Shown here in pieces: positions 46,420 through 57,689 of a stretch of 60,539 bases of DNA; position 1 is the stretch's first letter, and each line of letters starts with the position of its first letter. The DNA comes from Lingula anatina. Lineage: Eukaryota; Brachiopoda; Lingulata; Lingulida; Lingulidae. Location of the stretch: positions 137,587 through 198,125 of the forward strand of contig NW_019775739.1 in the NCBI RefSeq assembly GCF_001039355.2, in the 5' to 3' direction. Under the pieces are notes generated by a model that worked only from the letters and a program-made list of their open reading frames with translations, searched no databases and had not been told where the DNA came from. Position numbers and translations under genes: made by a program.

Positions 46420-47880
46420 ATACATCATCGCGACCATTAGTTTCGCGACGATACAAACAGACGGATTGCACCGCTTAACGGTAATACTTTTTAAGTACCA
46501 GGTGTAATGTTATCTTAAAAAAGAGAAATAAAAACAAATAACGTATATTCCGCTAAACTCCTCTGCCACGATTGTTGTCGTTTTATAATATGTAATAAGC
46601 TTTCAATTTGATTAAATTTTTTATTAGCAATACATGGATGTTTTTACATACTGCTGAACAAAATGTGCTTTCCGTTCACCCACCCTTCCCCTTCGCAACT
46701 GCTTTTTTATATATAATCTATACCGTGACGAGAAACGACATAAAGAGAAAACGACGAGCCAGTTTAAAGCCACAAAACTTGCATTTATTGTTGAAAATAA
46801 GTTAAGCTACAGCAAATTCTCTAGACAAATCTGTCAGCTGTTAACATGAGCGTAGAAGGATTGGGTTTTCTTTACAACCTGGTCACGGTCTGCAGAGTCG
46901 TTTCTAAGGACCAATGGATTTTGTGGCGCATGTCAATATGGCTAAAATAAAAAAGAGTACACGAAAATTGTAAAATAATAATGAAATCAAAACATCTTGG
47001 GGTGATATTGGCAATGAAGATACATAAAAAACGATTCATGAATAAATGTAAATAGTTGTCAGTGGCATATTCTGACTACACGAACCAATATAACGCATTT
47101 TTGTTATTTGTAATTCCTACTCTCCTCTGTAATCATAAAATGAATTTTCACTGACAACGCACGATCTGTTGATGACTATTAAGTATTGTGTTTCCGACTC
47201 TCATACAACATAAAGAACGAAAAAATAATGAACAAGTAAATGGAAAAGAAAAGCAGGTACATTGTAGATATGAATGATAAATAAAAGAGAATAGATAAAT
47301 TGACTGGAAATTAAATATAAATATTTTAAAATAGTATTAAGTAATGCAAGTGAAATAAATCAATGATAAATTAATAGATTAATGAAAATGAATTAATCAA
47401 TAATAAATAAATTAAGTTAGGTTCCATACATTATTTTGAACGAACGATAAATAATAGGTTGACTGTGGGCATTGATCAAAAATATAAAAAAAAATATGCA
47501 CAACCGTTTTGTGGATTGTTTGCACCAATAATGCTTTTTAAGTTTTGTGCAGAATGATTTAAATGGACGGCTTAAATCTTATCTCAGCAAGTGCATGCTT
47601 CATGCCCCCCCCCCCCCCAATCCCCGGTAGCCCCCTGATCCTTGTAAAATATCAGCTTAGCAAGTGCTCTGTACAACGACCAACAGGAGAGATCAAAGCG
47701 GGATTACAAAAATTATCGTGTCATTTACATTCAAAACATTTACTTTCCGGATCAAATACTGTACCTCCTTTTGTTGAAACATCTTTTAAATAATTATCAC
47801 TATGACACTATTTTTCCCGGACTAATTATAGATTTTCATTCTTGCAAAAGTGAAAAATCAAAGCACTGCCATAAAACAAC
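46420..47880. other. Intergenic, no gene recognised
   Basis: AT-rich, with A/T-biased simple sequence around 47230-47470. Repeated in part at 58000-59280. A C-run (CCCCCCCCCC near 47606) is matched at 59041. Confidence 0.55.
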
Positions 47881-47923
47881 TTACCTTTCTCCGTTGTAAA
47901 AATGTTTATAGCCGGTGGAATAT

Positions 47924-48199
47924 CTATCCACGGTATCCACCATATCCTTTACCGTATCCACCATATCTACCGCCGTATCCACCATATCCTCTGCTGTATC
48001 CACCATATCCTCTGCTGTATCCACCATATCCACCATATCTACCGCCGTATCCACCTCTGTAGCCACCACGATATCCGCCGTATCCACCACTGTAGCCACC
48101 ATAACCGTACCTTCCAGAGCCGTAGCGTCTGCCGTATCCCATGCCCATGGTCATGGCAACGCAGACGGCAATAAGAGCTAACAAAAATACGGCCTTCAT
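47924..48199 (-). CDS. Secreted Gly/Tyr-rich repeat peptide, copy 1
   Basis: 91 residues in one coding exon. Residues 1-17 or so are a signal peptide (MKAVFLLALIAVCVAMTMG). The rest is almost only Gly, Tyr, Arg and Ser in GGYGGY, RGGYRGGYG and SRGYGGY repeats, with no Cys, Asp or Glu. Start chosen at MKAVFLL because it begins the signal peptide. Stop is TAG, and 36 bases later AAAG|GTAAGT is a perfect donor, so the 3'UTR is spliced. Such proteins occur among molluscan shell-matrix proteins (shematrin-like) and among Gly/Tyr-rich secreted peptides of other invertebrates; homology cannot be argued from such repeats. Tyr-rich repeats suggest cross-linking into a matrix. Confidence 0.85.
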   Translation of the reverse strand: MKAVFLLALIAVCVAMTMGMGYGRRYGSGRYGYGGYSGGYGGYRGGYRGGYGGRYGGYGGYSRGYGGYSRGYGGYGGRYGGYGKGYGGYRG

Positions 48200-48300
48200 G
48201 GTCAAAGTTGACAGCGCGACTTTCTCTCTCACTGGAGTGGATCTGGGACGTTTGCCAAACAAAGGCTGGAGTGGATAGTGAGACAGTGACACATGTCAGT

Positions 48301-48307
48301 TTTTTAT
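48301..48307 (-). promoter_or_regulatory. TATA box of GY peptide gene, copy 1
   Basis: TATAAAA on the minus strand (context GTTATAAAAAAC), about 102 bases before the ATG. The same box in the same context precedes copy 2. Confidence 0.65.
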
Positions 48308-48859
48308 AACAGAGCAGGTTGCGTGACTCGAGAGCCCATTTTTTTCTAATGATTGGGCGGGAATCCATTCAGAAGCAATTGTTGTGGTTTGATATATCTA
48401 GGAAAAGAAGAGATATGATTATATGCGTCTTGCATGTGACTTGTATTAATTGAATAATTTCTCATTTTGTTAATGCCAACCATGAATGGCTTTTAAATTG
48501 CAACTAAGATAAAAAAAAATGAAGACCAGAGGCCCAAGAGGAAAAGAGACATTTGCAGTTTCATGTTTACTTTAATGCGTTATCCACATGGTGTTGACTT
48601 CAGTAGTAATGCACATACAGATATGACAATGGTGTTCAGGGTGCTGTGATCTGCTGTATATGGAGATCTTCACTTATCCCATCACTTATCCCACCCCTTT
48701 TAATTACATCTGCATCGCTCTTATTTAAACGCCAACGACCCATTTTATTCATTTTTGGTCACAGAGAACGACGCTCATCTTGAAATTGACAACTAATTAC
48801 TTATTTCATTTAAACGGAAATCTCACTCCATTAGGAAGGGGTGACTTAAAGATAACTAG

Positions 48860-49180
48860 AGGTTTCATCGTGACGACGCACTTGCTCACAATTCTCGTCT
48901 GGTGAATGATTTGTTGCAGAAACGCAATGGAATCTGAGGATCGAACATCCTTCTTTGAGCCCTGATGCATACCCTATTGAGTCATAAGTTTGTGGTAGCA
49001 ACAGAGAAGATTGAACCCCCCTAATAATCTGGAACAATTTCACCAAGTTTTTCTGGATGAATGGGGAACTTTCTACAAAAGGAAATTCTTGCCCTTGTTG
49101 AAGTACGCGGTAGAAACGCACGCTATTTGACACGCGGCACTTAACGAGCACATGTTGATGCTAATTGTGGGTAAATTTGG
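48860..49180 (+). mobile_element. Dead Tc1/mariner transposase fragment (unit A)
   Basis: Translated in pieces, the plus strand shows the middle and end of a Tc1-type DDE domain: HRDDALAHNSRLVNDLLQKR (as QDNARPH-ARLVNDFLQ), then LSPDAYPIES (as SPDLNPIE, with the last catalytic Glu), then NPPNNLEQFHQVFLDEWG (as PP-NL-QL---L-EEW). Frameshifts and stops separate them, so it is non-functional. It lies in a larger repeated block (48498-49210) shared with 55319-56040 and 59910-60539. Confidence 0.75.
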
Positions 49181-49410
49181 TGAGATTTGGTTGCGTCTTT
49201 TTAATTTTATGGACATTGTTTTACCTCTTTGGACCATGGACTGTCGTAAACCGCAACGCCCGGCGTTTAAAATTATCCTATTTAGTCGACTGTTCTGAAA
49301 ATTGCTCTTGGGAAAATGTATGTTTTGCCTGACGTAATGACTCAAGCCGCAGGGTATATGGAGAATCTACTGATATGCAATTCAAAACGCCCACCGTATT
49401 AAAAAACATG

Positions 49411-50955
49411 TAGCGTAGGACTTTTACAAGTATAACAATACAGTATATTTATATATGTACATGAGCGCTAAATAAGAATGTACAGGAGAATCGGAACAGA
49501 AGAAAAGAAGGGGAAACGGCGTTAGATTTGATGTTTTCCTACCCATAAGGTTGTATTCATTATTTATGTTTGTCTGGCGCATTTTCTGCAGTTTTCAGTA
49601 TCACCGTAGTAGGCTGTGGTCCATATTCATTGTATCAAATGTAGCATATATAATTTTGTACAAGGTAATGTTGTTTTTACGATAAGATTTAAAAACATTC
49701 AAACATTCCAGCGTCCTCTAGAACTCTAGAACAGAATGAGAGCTGACGAAACGGTCACATCATTCATGACTGTGTTGTCTTCTCGATGTTTAGTGCAATT
49801 GCTGTTTCGCACTGTTGGAGGTCTTTTTCAGAAGGGTGTGTTTTGTGTTGCGTATCTTAAGGTGCACTTTTGATACATGCTTGAGTTGATGATATATTTA
49901 AACATCTACGGCTAATGGCACATTTTAATGTTAAAACAGAAACAAGAACAACAACAGTAAAATCAACAATTGTCCTGTCTGTATTTTTCTTTTTTTTCCG
50001 ACCTGCAAAATATTGGGTACTTTTGTTCCAGTTCTCTCACCATCTTTTCCTTTATGTTCAGACGGCCTGTCTCGACTAACGGACAAAAAGAAGAGTTTCG
50101 GGCTATTCAGTTCTTCAAACCGAAAGTTGGACTCTTAAACCATTGTTTTTTTAAGTACTGCATGTTGAAAACCATAAGGATAAACAGATGTTAGCCTTCA
50201 CCGACGGTAACTATCGAAATTCAGACCTGCATGCAGGGTTTAAAAAGGCTAATGGACGGTAATCCATGTCGTAATTATTATGTTCGCGTTATCAGTCCGC
50301 TCGTGTATGGTACTATCGACTCACCTTTGTGACAATTTTCTACGAAGGTGACTCGTTAAAGCTAAAGAAAATTGGACATGGCACGACATCACTTGATAAT
50401 CACCTCCATAACAGATAGTAAATCCTGATAACGGGTATTGTCTTCCATGACATTTTTGTAATGTATTTTTTTACCAATCATGCGTAAACAGCACGCGAGT
50501 TTTTGAAAAAGGTTTGGAAGTACCAGTAATAATGATGAATTTAAACTATGTATCAAGCATGAATGGCCATTTATTGTGCACTCATTAAAAAGATGACGTT
50601 GTTTTTAGACCAAAGGTTCCATGTCAAAGACAATGAACAATGTAAAAATGACTCTTAAGATATGGGCGTTTTCTTCTAAGTCCCCCGAAATATCAAGAAT
50701 TTTATGTCTTAAAACAACTGAGACCCTCATTTTGTCAAGTGATCAAATGTTCAATGCAAATATAGTCTTTAAATGATTATGAATAACTGGCGTTATCATG
50801 CAATGGCCAATCAACTAACAATTGACAATTGTATGTTGAATTCAATTATGAAAAATACGGAAATGGGCTTATTTAAAAATCTCACTAACAGTATTTGGAA
50901 AAGCCGCTTGCAGAGCCGCACTTTGTAGCCACGCATTTTGCAACCGGTTGGAAAA
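49411..50955. other. Intergenic, no gene recognised
   Basis: Unique-looking AT-rich DNA between array units. Short frames on both strands show no protein I recognise. Confidence 0.5.
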
Positions 50956-51130
50956 TGCAGCTATGTTCTCTTTGGTAAAAAAAAATGTGAACGATATCTT
51001 ATATTTGGTAGTTACCGTTAGAATACATTTCTGAGACGCATTTATTTTGGCAAAGTTCATTTTTTGACAGGGCACATGTCCTTGGCAACAATATGATAGA
51101 CCTAGTTATATCTTAACAGCGTCACTGCTA
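50956..51130. repeat. Truncated third copy of the TNFR intron
   Basis: TTGGTAAAAAAAAATGTGAACGATATCTTATATTTGGTAGT and the following bases match 45385-45560 and 56640-56825. It stops before the transmembrane exon, showing that a third array unit was broken by the transposable elements that follow. Confidence 0.7.
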
Positions 51131-51315
51131 AAAATATGTCGTAAATGATAAAACTGCTTTTATGTCTATTTAATGGATGGAAAATTCATCTTATGCGATG
51201 GCCTTGTAATTGCCTGCGATATTTTTTGTTATTTATTTTCTTTTTGAGTTAGTCCTTTGTTGAGTAATTATTCACGCGAAGTGCATTTTCCGTTCTTTCT
51301 CTTTTGCCCTCCTTT

Positions 51316-51320
<5 letters not shown>

Positions 51321-51354
<34 letters not shown>
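51321..51354. repeat. CT microsatellite
   Basis: About 17 CT dinucleotides at the left side of the retroelement region. Confidence 0.9.
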
Positions 51355-51358
<4 letters not shown>

Positions 51359-51530
51359 ATTATAACGTTACAGGCCACTGCACTTACCTAACCGCACTGT
51401 TACATACCTGTACCACACCCTGCACTGAACAGTTCTCATTCCCAGTATATATAAGGCTTTCTCTCTATTTCTTTGTGTTCACTTCACTTTCGTACACGGA
51501 ACGACACAGGGAAACATCTAACGACACAGT

Positions 51531-51720
51531 GTATTAGCTCACTTAGTCGGGGGACAAGGTAAATTACTTCAACACTAACGGCTTTGGGTCTTTACAATGT
51601 TTCTGTCTATCCTTTTATAACAGTATTAGCACAATTAGTCGGGGACAAGGTAAACTATTTTAACGCAAACGTAAACTTCTCCGGCTTGAGATCTTTGCAA
51701 CGTTTCTGTCTGTCCTTTTT
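51531..51720. repeat. 92-bp tandem duplication in retroelement leader
   Basis: Two units beginning GTATTAGC and containing TTAGTCGGGGACAAGGTAAA and GTTTCTGTCTNTCCTTTT (51531-51622 and 51623 to about 51720). They lie between a TATATAAGG box near 51446 and the gag fragment, so they are probably untranslated leader or LTR of the element. Confidence 0.7.
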
Positions 51721-51934
51721 CTATTGTTTTTCTATCGTTGTCTATCGTGAGTACTTCGTGTAATTTAAGTATAATTTTAGTTTTTTTTGTATTTTAATTT
51801 GGTTCAGTCTTTCTGCATTTAAATTTTACGTCACACTTTGTTACTGTTATTTATTTTGTTTTATTTATTTTCTTTCAGTTTTGCGTTTGAATTTGGAATA
51901 AACAGAATAAACCAATTCAGTCAGTATGTGAGAC

Positions 51935-52560
51935 TTGACTGAGTGCAGCTACAGTAAAACTTGTCTCCGGTGCAGTCTCTCTTCCCCAAGGGGATCAACG
52001 GTGCAGTCTCTCTTCCCGTGGGGATCAACGGTGCTATCTCCCTTCCCGTACTTATTCAACGGGCAAGTAGTGTTCATGGACGTACACGAGAGTGCAGACA
52101 GTGCAGACAGTGAGACAGAGGAAATCGTAAGACGGTGTCAACGAAAACAGAAAGTGACAAAAAGAATGGCAGAATATTTAGAAGAAAGAAAACGTGTCCA
52201 GTGCCAAACGCTCTACCGGTGATTCGCTACAACTGAGAGTCGAGATCAGGCCGAGCCTAGCGATGGTGGGAGTCACGTTAACACCACACAGAATGCAAGC
52301 GCCGCTACACCTACGTCAACGCTACAAGATATGAGCACTTTAGTTAAAGCTCTGACTGATTCCATGAACCTCAACAAATTACCGATTCCAGAACCCAGCG
52401 TTTTTACTGGAGATCCACTGCAGTATTTAGAATGGAAGTCCTCTTTCCATGCTTTCGATGCTTATAGAACGCAAAGGTATACCCCCTGAAGAAAGGATCT
52501 TCTACTTAAAGAGGTATGTGGGATATCCAGCACGTAAAGCACATTATACGTCACATTTTC
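51935..52560 (+). pseudogene. BEL/Pao retrotransposon gag fragment
   Basis: A first frame contains ADSADSETEEIVRRCQRKQK and a basic helix. After a stop another frame reads LPIPEPSVFTGDPLQYLEWK, the conserved BEL/Pao Gag entry (P-P-F-GDP--Y--W). Across a frameshift comes IPPEERIFYLKRYVGYPARK, as in PPEERLFYLKRYVGGPA. Stops and frameshifts make it dead. Protease, reverse transcriptase and integrase regions are absent before the LTR at 52991, so the element is internally deleted. Confidence 0.75.
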
Positions 52561-52990
52561 CTTTATTTGCATCTGATTTTTTAAATGCATGCCCTTTGTG
52601 ACGGATAAATTCTTATGTTGTTAAACGTGTACTATATAATGATTAAGTAAAAGGTGTAAGGCAGTCTCGTATTTTTTTATTTTTAAATAGGTGTGGATGT
52701 CTACGCAAAGCTAAAGTACATTAAAAAGTCCTTTAATGTTTATGTGAAACTAAATTTGTTTCATTCTTTGAAACTGTTAAGCCCTGGTTTAAGTTCCTTT
52801 AAGGTTTATGTGAAGCTAAAAGTGTTTTATTATTGTCAAAACTGTTAAATCTTGGTTAAATTTTACTAGAATGTGTACCTTGTATTATAGCTTAACATTC
52901 TATCAATTACAGTATATAGATAGGTGTCAGTGAAATAGGTTTAAAAAAATTAAGTTCCTCAATTTTTTTTTTGTAAAAAAGGGAGATATG

Positions 52991-53405
52991 TGTAGTAAAC
53001 CATTAATAGTACTGATAGTCTTCTAGATTTGCATACTGAGATATGCATATTTAAGTTTTAATTATTCAAATGTATATAGGCATGACATGTGGCAGTTTAA
53101 GAGAAGTTCATTTAAAATGTAAATCAAGATATAATTTAAAGGTATCTACAATTAACTTTTAATGTATATAGGCATGGCATGTTGCATGTCAGTTATGTAA
53201 GTTAATTTAAAATGTAAATTAAGATAGAGTATAAAAGTAGCGACTGCGCCACAGAGGGGGAGAGATAGATCGAGATGTATAGAGACATATAGGAGAGACC
53301 CGAGTTGTACAATCGATTGAATAAATCATGTAGCAGAAAACTATACCTGCCTGGTGAAAAAAAAGTAATCTAAGAACCTGAATAACCGACCGACCGGTTA
53401 TTACA
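52991..53405 (+). mobile_element. 3' LTR of a retrotransposon (probably the BEL/Pao element)
   Basis: A purine tract (AAAAAAGGGAGATA) directly precedes TGTAGTAA, and the block ends TTATTACA, so the ends are near-perfect inverted repeats in TG...CA form. Inside are a TATAAAAG box at about 53234, AATAAA at about 53320 and an internal tandem duplication of the segment with TGTATATAGGCATG. Length 415 bp. I do not find the matching 5' LTR upstream, so it could belong to a different element from the gag fragment. Confidence 0.7.
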
Positions 53406-53667
53406 ATGATGAAAGCTTTCGGTTAGCGCGTCCACAACGGCCAACAGAGTGCCAGGCAGTAAATTCTCTCCAAGGTAAAGATGACAACACCTACATGATA
53501 GTTCCAGTAATTAGAATTATTTCAATTTTGTGTGCTTCCTGTATATAGTTGTGTACTTTATTTTAATAGTTGTTGTTTATATTTTCAGAGATAGTAACTG
53601 CAAGCACAGATTGATTTCTGCACTTCGGATTTTTTGAAGCAACCAAGCCAGTATAATTTACAGTTAA

Positions 53668-53765
53668 CCCAGCAGGCAAACGACATTGATTCTACGTTGA
53701 TTCAACGTTGATCCACCAAAATTAACGTTGATTCAACGGTGAATCAATGTCGTTTGTCTGCTGGG
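53668..53765. mobile_element. Palindromic MITE (CCCAGCAG ends)
   Basis: 98 bp with arms CCCAGCAGGCAAACGACATTGATTC and, inverted, GAATCAATGTCGTTTGTCTGCTGGG. The core holds three copies of CGTTGATTCAACG-type palindromes. TAA flanks both sides, a likely target duplication. No coding capacity. Confidence 0.85.
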
Positions 53766-53893
53766 TAAGTCCTACTCAATGCCCATAACAAGAGGTAGGT
53801 GCATAAGTAATTTGGGTTTCCTACTGGGCCTGGGATATTAGGGTCTTGATATAAAAAGTTGGGAAGTGCACACCTGCTTACATGTCTGTATTG

Positions 53894-53928
<35 letters not shown>

Positions 53929-54059
53929 TGTTTGAATATGTATGTGCTTTGTATATGTGTGTGTGAAAGTGAAAAAAAATGATGACATTTTATTTTTGCA
54001 TTTTTGCAAATAAATAAAATATTTTTTGCATTTGTTGTTTATTTTGAAGGTCTTATTTG

Positions 54060-55115
54060 TGAAAGTGGCACGTTGAGTGTGACAGTAAGTCGTTGGATGA
54101 GATTGGATAATTGTTTGAAATTTATGATGGCGTCGTCTATTATTCGTGCAAGAAGTGTGGTTATTTCAAATGTGCCTGAAGGGTTGACGAACGAAAATCT
54201 ATGTCATATCATATGGTATCTGAGATGTCCGTAGTCAAGAATATACTCAGACCTGATATACGGTGAGTGCTTTATGCTGCTGTTGAGGCAATTAATATTT
54301 TAAATTGCAATATAAAATAGATGTAAGGAGGGTATCAGAAAGAGCTAAGAAAGGCAAAGTTTCGCTTAAAGACATATTCTTTCATCTCTGGGGATACTAT
54401 ACCACCTACCAGTCTCGAAACCAAGTTTGTGCGCTGAGCATCTGAACAATAATAATGCCCTACTATACTTGTTATTTTTAATATTTAACTGTACTCAGAT
54501 TCGGTATTACTACATGCCATTAGACGTTCAGTGAAGGGTCCAGCAGCAGAAACGCTATATAATCTTGGAGAGATAGTTGATATTAATCAAATTTTGACGA
54601 CATTTGATCATGTATATGGTGATGTTCTGTCTTCAGGGGTTATTTTACAACAGTTTTACGCTTCTTATCAGACAAAAGCTTAAAGTGTAGCAGCTTGGGC
54701 TTGTAGACTCTAAAAAAAACTCCTGCTGTTTTCGAAGATGGTACTTAGTCTATGTTGAGATTGAAATTCTACAATGGTCTTTATTCTTCTACAGTAAGAC
54801 AATTGTTGAGACACAGATATGACAGCGGGGCAACTTTTGATGAGCTTTTGGTGGAAGCGCGAACAATTATGTTGGAAGAGAAAGGAAGAGTTCCTATAAC
54901 ATGTAAGGTACAGCAATCTTCTTCCGAGTCCCAAGGTAAGATTGACATATTATTGGAAGCAGTGAATTCCTTAAAAGAAAGAATGCGTGTGCTTGAGGAT
55001 CGATTAAATATCCAAAGTCGACAGAATCCTTTCCAACCTTGTAGGTCACAGCAGGTACGTTGTTGGCAATGTGGAAATCAAGGTCATAGGCAGTCAAATT
55101 GCCCTTTACAAAATC
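54060..55115 (+). pseudogene. Gag/PNMA-like gene remnant with CCHC zinc knuckle
   Basis: Ordered fragments on the plus strand: ARSVVISNVPEGLTNENLC (RRM-like start seen in PNMA-type proteins), AIRRSVKGPAAETLYNLGEI and ILTTFDHVYGDVLSSGVILQ (capsid), a stop, SVAAWACRL, then the frame from 54752 with LKFYNGLYS, LRHRYDSGATFDELLVEAR, a coiled stretch and the knuckle CWQCGNQGHRQSNC. Stops and frameshifts occur at about 54235, 54682 and 54720. It is a Ty3/Gypsy-derived gag, either a broken element or a PNMA-like domesticated gene that died. No pol follows. Confidence 0.7.
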
Positions 55116-55129
55116 ATTTATACGAAAAT

Positions 55130-55310
55130 CGGCCCGTCCCCCAAGGCTTCCTCTTAGGGCGTTTATTTTTTATCATTTTCATTACTGACCTGCCACTTTG
55201 ATAATGGAGAAATTGTTATGTATTTATGCATGCTGATGACTCTACAAAAACCGTCACTGCTAAATCTGTACGAGAACTACACGTCAAATTAAATAACAGC
55301 ATGGGATATG
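55130..55310 (+). pseudogene. LINE reverse-transcriptase fragment
   Basis: VPQGFLLGRLFFIIFITDLP matches the LINE RT core VPQGS-LGPLLF-IYINDLP; after a stop, FMHADDSTKTVTAKSVRELH matches the -ADD- catalytic block. About 60 codons remain, truncated at both sides. Confidence 0.75.
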
Positions 55311-55318
55311 TTTCATTG

Positions 55319-56060
55319 GAAAATGCAACTAAGACAAAAAATGAAATTTAAAGACTTAAGGCCCAAGAGGAAAAGAGACACTTGCATTTTCGTGTATACT
55401 TAATATCCACTGAGTGTTGACTTCAGTGGTAATGGATATATAGAGATGACAATAGTGTTCAGGATGCTGTGATCTGCTGGAGATCTTCACTTATCCCTTC
55501 ACTTATCCAACCCCTTTTAATTACCTCTGCATCGCTCTTGCTAAAACCCCAGAATTTAAAAATGCGCAACGACTACAAAGGACTCATTTTATTCATTTTT
55601 GGTCAAAGAGAGTGACGCTCATCTTGACATTGACAACTAATAACGTGTTATTTCATTGAAACAGAAATCTCAATCCATTTGGAAGATGTGACTTAAAGAT
55701 AACTAGAGGTTTCATCGTGACGACGCACTTGCTCACAATTCTAGTCTGGTGAATGATTTGTTGCAGAAACGCAATGGAATCTGAGGATCGAACATCCTTC
55801 TTTGAGCCCTAATGTATAACCTATTGAGTTATAAATTTGTGTTAGCAACAGAGAAGATTGAACCCCCCTAATAATCTGGAACAATATCACCAAGTTTTTC
55901 TGGACGAATGGGGAACTGTCTACAAAAGGAAATCCTTGCCCTTGTTGAAGTACGCGGTAGAAACGCACGCGGCACTTAACGAGCACATGCTGATGCTAAT
56001 TGTGAGTAAATTTGGTGAGATTTGGTTGCGTCTTTTTGATTTTATGGACATTGTTTTACA
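55319..56060. repeat. Array unit B fragment with Tc1 remnant
   Basis: Matches 48498-49210 and 59910-60539 (AAATGCAACTAAGACAAAAA start; GGCCCAAGAGGAAAAGAGAC; GCATCGCTCTT), and includes the dead Tc1/mariner fragment at about 55713-56000. No GY peptide gene remains beside this copy. Confidence 0.85.
55713..56000 (+). mobile_element. Dead Tc1/mariner transposase fragment (unit B)
   Basis: Same broken DDE pieces as in unit A (HRDDALAHN..., PDVXPIE-like, NPPNNLEQYHQVFLDEWG), with its own substitutions. Sharing the same lesions shows it was already dead before the duplication. Confidence 0.7.
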
Positions 56061-56440
56061 TCTGTGGACCATCAGATTTCTGAGAATTGACTGGGCGCTC
56101 TAAATTCGAATAAATAGTATAAAATATGGATATCTTCACTAGGGCCCAGTTGCACCAACAGGGCGTAAATTTACTGTCGTAAACCACAACGCACGGCGTC
56201 CGTGCGCCAGGTTCACTCTCCTTGCTTACTCCCGTTGCACCAAGACAAAACATGATCGTCTTAACTACGCCCGAGTAACGCTTCGTTGCACCACTGCCCA
56301 ACAATACGTGGATGGTATAATTGGCCAATGCGGAGTTCGCAGCTGCATTCATAATGGGATGAGGACATAAATAAACACAAAATGAGCATATTCAGTGACG
56401 GGGAAATTCATAAGCTACATTATTTCATATTGTTTTAGAC
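56061..56440. other. Repeat-like GGGCCCAGTTGCACCAA segment
   Basis: Part of this stretch (ACTGTCGTAAACC-CAACGC-CGGCG near 56170) has a counterpart at 49240, but units A and B differ by an insertion here that begins GGGCCCAGTTGCACCAACAGGGCG and contains further GTTGCACCA strings. This looks like a Harbinger-type MITE fragment; ends not both identified. Confidence 0.35.
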
Positions 56441-57165
56441 CTGCAAAGCTGTTCCAATTGTCACCTTATTATCGGCCCATGTGTCATGCCAAAATAAACG
56501 CAGGGTTATAAATATAAAAAAAAATATTTGAATGTCACCCTCGCCAAATACGCGGTCCGTTTCCACTCTGAAAAAAAATGCATCAAAATTTCTACTCAAG
56601 CTTGTGTCTTAAATTCTAAATGATTATTTTGGTGTCCCCTTTGGTAAAAAAAAATGTGAACGATATCTTATATTTGGTAGTCATCGTTAGAATACATTTT
56701 TGAGACGTATTTATTTTGGCAACGTTTATGTTTTGACAGGACACATGCCCTATTATGGCAATATTATGATAGGCTTAGTGATATTTTAATAGCGTTACTG
56801 CTAAAAAATGTCGTAAATGACAAAAATGCTTTTTATTTCTATTTAATGGGTGGAAAATTCAAATTGTAGGATGACTTTACAAACAAAAGCATATCCTATA
56901 TAAAATAAGTCGACTGTTCTGAAAAATTCTCTTGGGAAAATACATGGTTTGCCTGACGTACAGTAGGCCTAATAACTCAAGTAGCAGGGCATGGCAGGGA
57001 GAAGCTACTGATATGCAATTCAAAACGGCCCACCGCATTAATAACAAAGGACTTTTAAAAGTACTATAACTATATCAAATGCGGCGGTAAAAAAATAAAA
57101 TATTACAGATGCCAGTGATAAAGCAGACAGGAAATTAAATGTAATTCGTATTACCACATTTACAG

Positions 57166-57689
57166 GGTATTATTTCAGCGCCGAATTGGGCATTTGTGTG
57201 AGGAATTCCTCCGTTCGGCATACCGCTGTAAAGACCGTGGTTAAAATCTGGCAATTATTCCAAAGACAACCAAAATGTCAAGTATCGGGTTTGATTACTG
57301 AGGCAGGCAAGACAGAATCTGAATTATCCGGTATGATCACTACAACAGTAACTGACAAGGCAGAAGAAAAGAACGGCAAGGGCCGGGATGTGATCGAGCG
57401 TGTCCCACATGTGGTAACTATTGACTCTCCCAATAGTATAGAGATCACAACATTCATAATGGTAGTTTGTCTATACCCTTATATGTTGTGTGCTATTATT
57501 ATTAAAAACAAGCTATCTAAAAATAACTTAATTTCGCAACTGGCATTGCATAGATATTTTAAAAGGTTGACAATTTTTCAATGTCATATGTTGCTCCAAT
57601 GTTTTCATTATAATCACGGAAATTGCCATTTTTGTGTGAAATTATTGTATCATATGACATTTTTCGTACATAATGAAAGATGGTTTTAA
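57166..57689 (+). pseudogene. Orphan copy of the TNFR-like transmembrane exon
   Basis: Acceptor TTTACAG then GYYFSAELGICVRNSSVRHT, a diverged stalk, VPHVVTIDSPNSIEI and the transmembrane segment TFIMVVCLYPYMLCAIII. It is about 75-80 percent identical to 45589-45953 by eye, with codon-sized insertions in the stalk. The reading frame runs 50 codons past the copy-A stop because of small indels. No cysteine-rich exon lies between it and the retroelements, so it is either dead or an alternative last exon of the gene at 44732. Confidence 0.65.

Larger units (their letters stand above)
45030..49410. repeat. Tandem array unit A (TNFR TM exon, GY peptide gene, Tc1 fragment)
   Basis: Corresponds to 56440-60539 over most of its length: the intron start (ATTATCGGCCCATGTGTCATG), the transmembrane exon, a downstream block (TCGCGACCATTAGTTTCGCG), the GY peptide gene and the Tc1 remnant. 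Indels and substitutions are much more numerous than in the two 'n'-joined duplications, and no ambiguous base lies between units, so this is likely a true tandem duplication. The end segment 49280-49400 appears in unit C inside the intron (about 56905-57040). Confidence 0.85.

Noticed and set aside
47881-48174. Several repetitive frames on both strands (PPYPPYP, STISTAVST, DTAEDMVDT)
   Set aside because: Alternate-frame readings of the Gly/Tyr codon repeat. Only the minus frame with a signal peptide, TATA box and stop makes a coherent gene.
48846-49345. Minus-strand frames of 90-101 codons over the Tc1 remnant
   Set aside because: Antisense to the transposase-like pieces on the plus strand; the apparent conservation is due to the segmental duplication.
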